A DNA stretch of 16,287 nt from an uncultured Ruminococcus sp. (GTDB taxonomy: Bacteria > Bacillota > Clostridia > Oscillospirales > Ruminococcaceae), in assembly GCA_937894495.1 (NCBI GenBank), contig CALCRR010000327.1, forward strand, positions 1 to 16,287, written 5' to 3'. Shown piece after piece: positions 1 through 6,865 of the stretch. The position numbers and the translations under genes are program-made. How positions within the stretch are numbered: the first letter of the stretch is position 1; every line of letters starts with the position of its first letter. The notes beneath the pieces were generated by a model. The model made no database searches. It was not told the DNA's origin and saw nothing but the letters and a program-made list of their open reading frames with translations.

Positions 1-1
1 A

Positions 2-88
2 TCCGTGAGGGGGAAGATGAGGACGGAGAGGATAGCTGAGAGGGACTTTGATTCCATTGGAGTCGAGGTTACAAATTGTGAAATCTAA
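2..88 (+). CDS. Possible C-terminal tail of an upstream gene (partial)
   Basis: Reading from base 2 gives 28 codons ending in TAA at 86-88, with the last residues VEVTNCEI. The frame starting at base 1 is also open, but only to a TGA at 37-39, giving a very acidic tail (REGEDEDGEDS). Either could be the true 3' end of a gene that begins left of the window. The methyltransferase promoter starts about 20 bases after the TAA, which fits a gene ending here. No family can be recognised from so short a stretch, so this is a weak call. Confidence 0.25.
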   Translation, partial: SVRGKMRTERIAERDFDSIGVEVTNCEI

Positions 89-109
89 GCAAAATATCCG
101 CCTAAAGCA

Positions 110-138
110 TTGCTTTTTCTGCTCATTTATGCTATAAT
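110..138 (+). promoter_or_regulatory. Sigma-A promoter of the first methyltransferase gene
   Basis: A -35 box TTGCTT (110-115) and a perfect -10 box TATAAT (133-138) are separated by 17 bases, with an extended -10 TGC at 130-132. Transcription should start near 145, giving a leader of about 90 bases. This is the only strong promoter seen ahead of the nine-gene defence run, so it probably drives the first gene and, by readthrough, the rest. Confidence 0.8.
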
Positions 139-144
139 AGAACA

Positions 145-220
145 ATAGACCACCGATCCGACATTTGTCGGTGCTAATATTATTCGGTCTATGCTACAAG
201 CGAGCTGACCTTTATGGTCA
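145..220 (+). promoter_or_regulatory. Structured leader of the first methyltransferase mRNA
   Basis: The predicted 5' leader contains nested inverted repeats. ATAGACC (145-151) pairs with GGTCTAT (186-192). Inside it CACCGA (151-156) can pair with TCGGTG (168-173), or alternatively CCGACA (158-163) with TGTCGG (166-171); the two inner pairings exclude each other. A third hairpin, TGACC (206-210) with GGTCA (216-220), abuts the ribosome binding site AGGAGG (222-227). A GATC lies at 155-158, in the inner repeat. The layout could be an RNA switch, a protein-binding operator just after the start site, or both. No known riboswitch class is recognised. Confidence 0.5.
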
Positions 221-235
221 TAGGAGGGCTTAAAA

Positions 236-1456
236 ATGAATAAAACGATTTGTGAGTTGTTCGCCGGAGTCGGAGGTTTCCGACTCGGGTTTGATAGGCT
301 TGCGTCCAATTGGCAGACTGTTTGGTTCTCTCAATGGGAGCCCGGCAAGAAAGTCCAGTGGGCGCATGATTGCTATGTACAGCATTTTGGTGACAGTCCC
401 GATGTTAATGGGGAGTTTCACACGGGCGAGGATATAAGCACAGTTGAAAAGAAAAATATCCCTGACCATACGCTCCTTGTGGGTGGATTCCCCTGTCAGG
501 ATTACAGTGTAGCACATACGCTGGCTTCTTCTAAGGGCATCGAGGGCAAGAAAGGTGTTCTTTGGTGGCAGATAAGAGATACGCTTATCGCTAAGAAACC
601 GCCATTCGTTCTTCTTGAGAACGTTGACCGCCTGTTGAAATCACCTGCGAAACAGCGTGGGCGTGACTTCGGTGTTATCCTTGCCTGCTTTGCGGAGCTT
701 GGTTACAGCGTTGAATGGCGTGTGGTCAATGCAGCTCTGTACGGTGCAGCTCAGAGAAGAAGAAGGACTTTTATATTCGCCTATAAAAATGAGGATACGA
801 AATACGGCAAGGATATGAAGGGCATCTCGGCAGAGGATATCATAAAGTCTCAGGGCTTTATGGCTAAGGCTTTTTCCATTGCTGATACCGAGGACTTCAA
901 GAAAACAACTATCGGAACGGATATAGTGGAAGTCAGCGACAAGTTCTCTTTTGCTTTTGAAAATGCAGGATATATGACTGGCGGAGAGATAACAACAGTC
1001 AAGATCAAGGAAAAGGAAGAGAAGCCTATCACCTTGGGCGAGATACTTCAAGAGGAAGCTGACGAGAAATGCTTTATCCCGACTGACAAGATGAGCAAGT
1101 GGTCATATCTGAAAGGTTCTAAGAAGATAAACCGCACCGCTGCCAATGGTCATCAGTATGTTTTCTCAGAAGGTCCTGTTGCTTTCCCCGATCCGTGGGA
1201 CAGACCAGGACGCACAATGCTCACTAGCGAATCAACTCTCAATCGTTCAACTCATGTCGTAGCAGACCGTAAAACAGGTAATCTGCGCTTGCTGACACCT
1301 GTTGAAGCTGAACGTTTGCAGGGTTTCGATGATAACTGGACAAACACAGGTATGCCCGATAGGATGCGCTATTTCTGTATGGGAAATGCACTTGTTGTTC
1401 CTATGATAACTCGTATGGGCAAAGTCCTTGATACTATCATTGCTGCTGAGAAATGA
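236..1456 (+). CDS. DNA (cytosine-5) methyltransferase, type II R-M, copy 1
   Basis: This 406-residue protein methylates cytosine C5 in DNA using S-adenosylmethionine and should protect host DNA from the restriction genes downstream. The canonical motifs appear in order: motif I FAGVGGF (9-15), motif IV GGFPCQ with catalytic Cys87, motif VI ENV (128-130), motif VIII QRRRR (173-177), motif IX RPGRTM (about 323-328) and motif X GNALV (383-387). The target-recognition region lies roughly between residues 185 and 320. The length is usual for a single-domain C5 enzyme. The start is supported by AGGAGG eight bases upstream. It is closely similar over its length to the second methyltransferase at 5618, including a shared block GIEGKKGVLWWQI. 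GATC specificity is inferred from the neighbouring Sau3AI-type nuclease and is not visible in the protein itself. Confidence 0.95.
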   Translation: MNKTICELFAGVGGFRLGFDRLASNWQTVWFSQWEPGKKVQWAHDCYVQHFGDSPDVNGEFHTGEDISTVEKKNIPDHTLLVGGFPCQDYSVAHTLASSKGIEGKKGVLWWQIRDTLIAKKPPFVLLENVDRLLKSPAKQRGRDFGVILACFAELGYSVEWRVVNAALYGAAQRRRRTFIFAYKNEDTKYGKDMKGISAEDIIKSQGFMAKAFSIADTEDFKKTTIGTDIVEVSDKFSFAFENAGYMTGGEITTVKIKEKEEKPITLGEILQEEADEKCFIPTDKMSKWSYLKGSKKINRTAANGHQYVFSEGPVAFPDPWDRPGRTMLTSESTLNRSTHVVADRKTGNLRLLTPVEAERLQGFDDNWTNTGMPDRMRYFCMGNALVVPMITRMGKVLDTIIAAEK

Positions 1457-1475
1457 TATAACAGCTTTTTACAAT

Positions 1476-1510
1476 GGGTCTTATGCGATATGCATAAGGC
1501 TCATTTTTTT
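1476..1510 (+). terminator. Intrinsic terminator after the first methyltransferase
   Basis: CTTATGC (1480-1486) pairs with GCATAAG (1492-1498) around a 5-base loop, extended by GGGT/GCTC with G-U pairs, and is followed by seven Ts (1504-1510). It lies in the 68-base gap before the HEPN-like gene, and no convincing promoter follows it. Downstream genes may therefore depend on readthrough, which would keep methyltransferase output above nuclease output. Confidence 0.8.
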
Positions 1511-1524
1511 GTTGGAGGAATATT

Positions 1525-2433
1525 ATGGTTTTAGAATATTTATTTTTGGATTCAACTCACAAAGAAGCAATGAGTGATTTCTCATATAAACCTGGGATTA
1601 TAAAAAACGGTAAAGAGGCATATGCAGCCATTAAAGGAACGATTCACACATTTAATGGCACTGATCTTTGGGTAATCAAATTTGAGATTGAACAGAACAA
1701 TAAAGATGCAGCGAAGATTCTTTCTAGAATAAATGATTCAATAACCCAATCTTACTCTCCAATTGTATTGTCAAATGAAAGTTCTGAGTATTTTAATAAA
1801 GTTCTTTATCCGTTAGCCAATAAATTTGAAAGACTTCTCCGGAAATATTTATACTTAAAATGGAACTCATATACCGGAGAAGAGTTACCTAAAGTAATAA
1901 AGAACTTAGAAGAGAAGGATTTTGGAGAAATATTCAACATTCTTTTTATTGATGATGATTTTAATAAAAAGGTAAAGGAAAGAATAAATGCAAAAGGGTC
2001 ATCTGGTGTTTTTTCAAAAAGCGATTTGATTCATATAATAGGTGAACTTGAAGAAAAAACTACTTGGAACGCAATTATTGGTAATGATGTTTTACAATAC
2101 GTTAGAGAAAACTTCATTGCTATAAAGAATTACAGAAACGATATAATGCACGCCCATAATTTCGGCTATGAACATTTTCTTAATGCACAACATATGTTTG
2201 AAATGGCAAATGATGAAATTGAAACAGAAATCAGCAACATTCTGTCTATGCCAAAATCATCAGTAGGCTCTAAACAAGAGCTTAATGCCTTGCTAAACAA
2301 GATGGTGGAATTAAGAGTAGATGATATAGTGATCTCTGACGAAACAAGAGAGATTGTTACTCGGCTTATCGAACAATACGGGCATATGAAACTTTCTGAA
2401 TTACATGATGATTCAAATACTGAAAAGAAATAG
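1525..2433 (+). CDS. HEPN-like domain protein of unknown function
   Basis: This 302-residue protein is not matched to a named family. Its middle and C-terminal half resemble an all-helical HEPN domain. A helix at about 95-110 (YPLANKFERLLRKYLY) is followed by YRNDIMHAH at 203-211. That segment contains Arg204-N-D-I-M-His209, the R-X4-H signature that forms the active site of HEPN ribonucleases. The first 85 or so residues look like a beta-rich domain. No signal peptide or membrane segment is visible. The ribosome binding site is GGAGG, eight bases before the ATG. Base composition is near 30% GC in a counted stretch, well below the flanking methyltransferase and nuclease genes, which suggests separate acquisition. 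HEPN proteins often act as toxins or RNases in defence loci, but catalytic activity here is inferred; some HEPN domains are purely structural. Confidence 0.6.
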   Translation: MVLEYLFLDSTHKEAMSDFSYKPGIIKNGKEAYAAIKGTIHTFNGTDLWVIKFEIEQNNKDAAKILSRINDSITQSYSPIVLSNESSEYFNKVLYPLANKFERLLRKYLYLKWNSYTGEELPKVIKNLEEKDFGEIFNILFIDDDFNKKVKERINAKGSSGVFSKSDLIHIIGELEEKTTWNAIIGNDVLQYVRENFIAIKNYRNDIMHAHNFGYEHFLNAQHMFEMANDEIETEISNILSMPKSSVGSKQELNALLNKMVELRVDDIVISDETREIVTRLIEQYGHMKLSELHDDSNTEKK

Positions 2434-2445
2434 AAGGTGTGAAAA

Positions 2446-3801
2446 ATGGAAGGCACAAAATACACGACCAAAGAAGCGGTGTTGAAACGTGGTCAGGAAG
2501 CCATAGGCATACCGCTGAAAGACATAGATAAAACTGGGCGCATCTCCACAGGCAAAGGAGCTGTCGGCTCTATCATCGAGGAGAGTTGGTTTGGGTATTC
2601 TATCAACAGCGAGTCCGAGCCTGATTTTCCCGAAGCTGGCGTAGAGCTGAAAGTCACACCTTATGTTAGGGGCAAAAAGGGCGATATAAGAGCTAAAGAG
2701 CGCCTTGTCTGCAACATCATCAACTATATGGAGGAATACGACAAGACCTTCAAAACAAGCTCTTTCTGGCATAAATGCGAGACAATGCTCCTCATGTCTT
2801 ACGAACATAAGAAGGATATCCCAAAGGGAGAGTTCAAAATAGACAAGGCTGTGCTGTTCAGTTTTCCTATGGAAGACCTTGTTATCATTGAGCGTGACTG
2901 GAACATCATCATGAAAAAGGTGCGTGACGGTCAGGCTCATCTTATCTCAGAGGGCGATACGATGTATCTCGCTGCCTGCACTAAGGGTGCGAACTCTTCA
3001 AGTGTCCGTAAACAGCCGTTTTCTGACACTATGGCGAAGCAGAGGGCATATTCTCTGAAATCATCATACATGACGCAGATACTCAATCAGTATATCTTTG
3101 GCACAGCCACTAACGAGCGTATCATCACCGATTGGAAACAACTACAAAAGCATTCCTTTGAGGATATCATCGTTGAGAAGCTCCGCCCGTACTTTGGCAA
3201 GACACGGGAGCAGCTAAAAAAGCAATTCGGTGTCGAGGATTGCAGTGCGAAGAACCTCAACGAAGTCCTGCTCGCTAAAATGCTGGGCATCAAAGGAAAA
3301 ATAGCATACACTAATGAATTTCAGAAAGCCTGCATAGTCCCCAAGACCATAAGAGTGCAGCGGAACGGCAAGATAAAGGAAAGTATGTCTTTCCCGACTT
3401 TTGACTTTATCAAGCTGAGTAAAGAAACGGAATGGGAAGAGTCCGAGCTTTACAACTATATCGCTCCGACAAAGTTCCTGTTCGTTATCTTTCAGGAGAA
3501 TGATGACGGGGAATATGTGTTTGAGCGTGTGAAGTTCTGGAACATACCAAATGATGATTTAGAGGAAGTTCAGCGTGTATGGGAGCGTACTGTAAAAACT
3601 ATCAACGAAGGTGTTGTTCTTGAAGCGAAGAACGGAAAAGTATGTAACAACCTTCCTAAGCAATCAGAAAGCACAGTAGCTCATGTTCGTCCTCATGGCA
3701 AGGACGGCAGCGACAAACTCCCTCTCCCCGACGGACGTATGATGACAAAGCAGTGCTTCTGGTTTAATAGGACTTATGTTGAAAAACAGATAAAGGAGTA
3801 A
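2446..3801 (+). CDS. Sau3AI/MutH-family type II restriction endonuclease
   Basis: The protein has 451 residues, close to the usual two-domain length of Sau3AI-type enzymes: an N-terminal MutH-like catalytic domain and a C-terminal MutH-like domain used for DNA binding and allostery. The MutH active site is plain. Glu46 lies in GSIIEESWFG, Asp60 in SEPDFPEAG, and Glu67-Leu-Lys69 in GVELKVTPY, with the same spacing as MutH Glu56, Asp70, Glu77 and Lys79. Known Sau3AI relatives cut 5' of GATC, so a GATC or GATC-containing site is the best guess. The ribosome binding site GAAGGTG is just upstream, 12 bases after the HEPN gene. Codon and base use resemble the two methyltransferases, consistent with their being the original R-M set. 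Confidence 0.9.
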   Translation: MEGTKYTTKEAVLKRGQEAIGIPLKDIDKTGRISTGKGAVGSIIEESWFGYSINSESEPDFPEAGVELKVTPYVRGKKGDIRAKERLVCNIINYMEEYDKTFKTSSFWHKCETMLLMSYEHKKDIPKGEFKIDKAVLFSFPMEDLVIIERDWNIIMKKVRDGQAHLISEGDTMYLAACTKGANSSSVRKQPFSDTMAKQRAYSLKSSYMTQILNQYIFGTATNERIITDWKQLQKHSFEDIIVEKLRPYFGKTREQLKKQFGVEDCSAKNLNEVLLAKMLGIKGKIAYTNEFQKACIVPKTIRVQRNGKIKESMSFPTFDFIKLSKETEWEESELYNYIAPTKFLFVIFQENDDGEYVFERVKFWNIPNDDLEEVQRVWERTVKTINEGVVLEAKNGKVCNNLPKQSESTVAHVRPHGKDGSDKLPLPDGRMMTKQCFWFNRTYVEKQIKE

Positions 3802-3803
3802 TT

Positions 3804-4472
3804 ATGAGGATAAAGACTTTTTCGTATAGATTTGCAGATGATATATTAAGTTCTCCGAGATTTGCAGGTGTCAGAGCAGAACTTTTAAACGTATGCCAGA
3901 ATTGTCCTATTCCTGTTTATAGTGGAAAATCTCAGAGACAAGCTAGTAAAGATGTTGTTCAGCAAATAATGAACACTTATTTCAAGTTACAATTCACATC
4001 ACTTGGATGGACAGCTGAACCGCTTGCCACACCTATTGATAATGAAGATGCTCTACGAGCTGATTTTAGGAAGACTTTCGGTGAGGGTGATGATAAGATA
4101 ACACTTCAAATAGAAGTGGAGTTTGGTAATGTGGCAAGTTCTTACCGAAATTACTTTAAATTTCAACTATCATTCTCATATGATCTTACAGATATTTGTG
4201 TACTGATAGTACCTTCCTCGGAGCTTGCTAACAGGATAGATAGCGGAGTTGCAAATTTTGAAAAAGCTACAAGAGAGATACCTCAAGCAAAACTGTCAGT
4301 TACCGTTCCAACGCTTGTTGTCGGTTTATTTGACAAAGATGAAGATGGTAATAAACTGCCTGAGTGGGATGTTCGAGCAACAGGAGTATCACTTGACGTC
4401 GCACAGAATAAAAACAGAAATGTTTTAGACGCTCATAACACATTGGTACGATCATATATAGATAGTTTATAA
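3804..4472 (+). CDS. BglII/BstYI-family type II restriction endonuclease
   Basis: This 222-residue protein fits the BglII/BstYI family of PD-(D/E)XK nucleases, which run about 200-225 residues and cut AGATCT or RGATCY. The core is Asp87 (ALRADFRK) followed by the strand IEVEFGN (103-109) with Glu104 and Glu106; BstYI has the comparable IEVQFG, so the family Gln is Glu here. The next segment, YRNYFKFQLSFSY then ICVLIVPSSEL and DSGVANFE, parallels the BstYI order of helix, core strand and SGVSYYE-like stretch. It begins two bases after the Sau3AI-like stop, with AAGGAG lying inside the end of that gene, so the two are almost certainly co-expressed. A second nuclease beside a Sau3AI-type one is unusual. 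The family call rests on motif similarity recalled by eye. Confidence 0.7.
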   Translation: MRIKTFSYRFADDILSSPRFAGVRAELLNVCQNCPIPVYSGKSQRQASKDVVQQIMNTYFKLQFTSLGWTAEPLATPIDNEDALRADFRKTFGEGDDKITLQIEVEFGNVASSYRNYFKFQLSFSYDLTDICVLIVPSSELANRIDSGVANFEKATREIPQAKLSVTVPTLVVGLFDKDEDGNKLPEWDVRATGVSLDVAQNKNRNVLDAHNTLVRSYIDSL

Positions 4473-4491
4473 GAATATAAGGAGATATGAT

Positions 4492-5172
4492 ATGGCAGAA
4501 TATAAAAAATATTATGTAGCTTTTCTTGATGTTTTGGGCTTTAAAAACCTCATAATTAAAAATGATTGTGAATACATACGCAATATATTCGACAATTTCA
4601 AGAAGAGTAATGTTTTGATCAAAGATGATGATAATAAAACAATTAAATTTAACAATAATGATGTACACTTGAAAATCATGTCTGATAGCATTATTTTCTA
4701 TGTTGATGCGAGTATTCCAAATGCCTGTTTAGGCTTACTCTGTCACTGTGCTGCTTTTCAGGCTGATTTACTTACTTGCAGTACACCCGAATTAATAAGA
4801 GGGGGTATAAGTTATGGTGATTTTTATATTGAGGAAGAAAAAGACATTATTTTTGGCCCTGCACTGACTCAAGCTTACCTTTTGGAGGAGAAAAGCGCTA
4901 AGTATCCAAGAATAATCGTAAATAAATCAACTTTAGATATTTCAGAACAAGATTATAAACATATTGTATTTAGGGATGATGATGCTTTTTATTCTGTAAA
5001 CTTCTATGCTATGCTTAAGTTATTAGAACAAGCAAACAAATCAATCATAACTAGGATATACACTGAAATAGAAAAACACTTAGATTCGACAGTAGACAGT
5101 TCAATCAGAGAAAAATATTTATATATGGAAAAGAAAATGAAACAGTTTGGTCTTGGTGAGAATTATACATGA
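4492..5172 (+). CDS. Class III nucleotide-cyclase-like protein
   Basis: The 226 residues read like a stand-alone class III adenylate/guanylate cyclase catalytic domain. FLDVLGF (11-17, Asp13) matches the first metal-binding Asp motif. KIMSDSIIFYV (61-71, Asp65) matches the second, usually GD(A/S). IRGGISYGDFY (102-112) followed by IIFGPALTQAYLLE (119-132) matches the RxGIxxGxxxxG...VNxAARL region. The transition-state Asn and Arg of canonical cyclases fall on Thr126 and Leu130 in my alignment, so normal cyclase chemistry is uncertain. No transmembrane, sensor or effector domain is present. Its last four bases overlap the vsr start (ATGA), implying translational coupling. Base composition is very AT-rich. 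It could be a diverged signal synthase as in Pycsar defence, or a nucleotide-binding relic; no recognised Pycsar effector is nearby. Confidence 0.6.
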   Translation: MAEYKKYYVAFLDVLGFKNLIIKNDCEYIRNIFDNFKKSNVLIKDDDNKTIKFNNNDVHLKIMSDSIIFYVDASIPNACLGLLCHCAAFQADLLTCSTPELIRGGISYGDFYIEEEKDIIFGPALTQAYLLEEKSAKYPRIIVNKSTLDISEQDYKHIVFRDDDAFYSVNFYAMLKLLEQANKSIITRIYTEIEKHLDSTVDSSIREKYLYMEKKMKQFGLGENYT

Positions 5173-5609
5173 AACACCCTAAAAGATACGATTCCACACC
5201 TGAGATAAGAAAACGCATGAGTAAGGTTCGTCTCAAAAACGGTAAAGCTGAGACTATCCTTGCAAAGCGTTTGTGGCATGAAGGATATAGGTACAGGCGA
5301 AATTATAAAAAGCTCCCTGGTTCTCCTGATATCGCGCTAACAACATATCGTGTAGCTGTCTTTGTGGACGGTGAATTTTGGCATGGTGAGAACTGGGATG
5401 AGCGTAAAGCCAAGCTCAAACATAATCGTGAGTATTGGATCGAGAAGATAGAAGAAAACATGGCTCGGGACAAGCGGGTTGACGGTCAACTTCAAGAAAT
5501 GGGCTGGACTACGGTGCATTTCTGGGAGAAGCAGGTATTGAAGCATACCGATGAATGTCTGCAAATTGTTTTAGAGCTTCTTGAAAAGAAAAATGACCAA
5601 GCATTGTAG
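5169..5609 (+). CDS. vsr: Very-short-patch (Vsr) mismatch endonuclease
   Basis: Vsr nicks DNA 5' of the T in T:G mismatches that arise when 5-methylcytosine deaminates, so it belongs beside C5 methyltransferases. The 146 residues carry the Vsr core: Glu28 (AETILAKRL), Asp54 (GSPDIAL), the VDGEFWHG motif (66-73) with His72, and NREYWIEKIEENMARD (86-101). The usual zinc ligands seem lost. The Cys of the HGCFWH motif is Glu69 here, and the WEC Cys is Lys121 (HFWEKQ), which puts it in a zinc-less subgroup. The gene overlaps the cyclase-like gene by 4 bases and ends 8 bases before the second methyltransferase. Gene order supports repair of mutations caused by the flanking methyltransferases. Confidence 0.88.
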   Translation: MKHPKRYDSTPEIRKRMSKVRLKNGKAETILAKRLWHEGYRYRRNYKKLPGSPDIALTTYRVAVFVDGEFWHGENWDERKAKLKHNREYWIEKIEENMARDKRVDGQLQEMGWTTVHFWEKQVLKHTDECLQIVLELLEKKNDQAL

Positions 5610-5617
5610 GTGATGTT

Positions 5618-6856
5618 ATGGGGGATGTCAGAGTTGTTGAACTGTTCGCAGGAGTAGGCGGTTTTCGGCTGGGGCTTGAAGCTGCATCTGACAAATATAA
5701 AGTGATATGGGCGAACCAATGGGAGCCGTATAAGGCTGACCAATGGGCGTTTGATTGCTATGTCTCACACTTCGGCAAAAGCCCGAACCATGTCTGCAAA
5801 GACATAGCCGTCGCTAAGAAAGATATCCCCGACCATGACCTACTCGTTGGTGGATTCCCCTGCCAGGACTATTCGATAATGAAGAAGAACTCCGCAGGCA
5901 TCGAGGGCAAGAAAGGTGTCCTCTGGTGGCAGATAGACGATATACTGCGAGAGAAGCGTCCGAGCTATGTGATACTTGAAAATGTAGACAGGCTGATACG
6001 CTCTCCTGCAAAGCAGTGCGGGCGGGATTTTTCTATCATTCTCAGGTGCTTCTATCAGAAAGGCTATGCGGTCGAGTGGCGTGTTATCAATGCTGCTGAC
6101 TACGGACAGGCACAGCGCAGGCGGAGAACTTTCATCATTGCATATCATAACCGTACAAAGCTGTTTCAGGACTTCGCAGAGGCGGTCTGTCTTAAAGGCT
6201 TGAAAGCTATGCACAAGCAAGTTGCAGAAAACGGCATAATGCCGCAGGCTTTCCCGATAGCTTCACATCAGCGGAGCTATGTTGACCATTGGATAGATGA
6301 GATGCGTTTTGAGGATATGGAGTCGCTCTCCAAGATACAGAAAGTGTATCTCTATAATGCAGGTGTGATGATGAACGGCAGGATATATTCCGTCGAGGTC
6401 ACACCGAGATATGAGCCGTTTATCCCACTGGGCAAGATACTTGAACAGGGTGCAGTCGATGAACGGTATTTCCTCAGAGAAGAAGATATGCCAAAGTGGA
6501 TCTACGCCAAAGGAGCGAAGCACGAACAACGTCGCAGGCGTGATGGCAGCGTATATTGGTTCAACGAGGGTGCTGTCGGCTTTCCCGATTCGCTCGATAA
6601 ACCCTCACGCACGATGCTGACCTCAGAAACGCAAGTCGGCAGGACTTCTCACGTTGTCACCGACTTGCAGTCAGGCAGGCTCAGAGTGCTGACACCGATA
6701 GAGTGTGAAAGGCTCAATGGTTTTCCTGACAACTGGACGAATACTGGTATGCCTGAGAAGATGCGGTATTTTTGTATGGGGAATGCGTTGGTGAATGGCA
6801 TTGTCAGTAATATAGGAATAACATTAAATCAAATAGATAATTTATATAATAGTTGA
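5618..6856 (+). CDS. DNA (cytosine-5) methyltransferase, type II R-M, copy 2
   Basis: This 412-residue C5-cytosine methyltransferase is a paralogue of the enzyme at 236. Motif I is LFAGVGGF (9-16), the catalytic Cys82 lies in GGFPCQDY, ENV is at 121-123, QRRRR at 166-170, and motif X GNALV is near the C-terminus. The two copies align throughout and share the C-terminal blocks LTPxExERLxGFxDNWTNTGMP and MRYFCMGNALV. They differ most at the N-terminal 65 residues and between about residues 175 and 320, where target recognition is expected. Two C5 enzymes are needed when the site is asymmetric or when two sites must be protected; one would suffice for GATC. The gene follows vsr by 8 bases, uses an AGGTGA ribosome site, and is the most GC-rich gene sampled. 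Confidence 0.95.
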   Translation: MGDVRVVELFAGVGGFRLGLEAASDKYKVIWANQWEPYKADQWAFDCYVSHFGKSPNHVCKDIAVAKKDIPDHDLLVGGFPCQDYSIMKKNSAGIEGKKGVLWWQIDDILREKRPSYVILENVDRLIRSPAKQCGRDFSIILRCFYQKGYAVEWRVINAADYGQAQRRRRTFIIAYHNRTKLFQDFAEAVCLKGLKAMHKQVAENGIMPQAFPIASHQRSYVDHWIDEMRFEDMESLSKIQKVYLYNAGVMMNGRIYSVEVTPRYEPFIPLGKILEQGAVDERYFLREEDMPKWIYAKGAKHEQRRRRDGSVYWFNEGAVGFPDSLDKPSRTMLTSETQVGRTSHVVTDLQSGRLRVLTPIECERLNGFPDNWTNTGMPEKMRYFCMGNALVNGIVSNIGITLNQIDNLYNS

Positions 6857-6865
6857 GGTGAAACG

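Noticed and set aside
641..1051. Leftward open frame of 136 codons inside the first methyltransferase.
   Set aside because: It is a shadow of a gene with all methyltransferase motifs intact on the other strand.
1468..1496. A promoter for the HEPN-like gene in the gap after the first methyltransferase.
   Set aside because: TTTACA is present but the matching -10 is poor and overlaps the terminator stem.
4492..5172. Calling the cyclase-like gene a complete Pycsar system.
   Set aside because: No recognised Pycsar effector (membrane or TIR protein with a cyclic-nucleotide-binding domain) is adjacent, and canonical catalytic Asn and Arg are not seen.
6845..6850. TATAAT just before gajA as a separate Gabija promoter.
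   Set aside because: No acceptable -35 box at 16-18 bases, and the start site would fall on the ribosome binding site.
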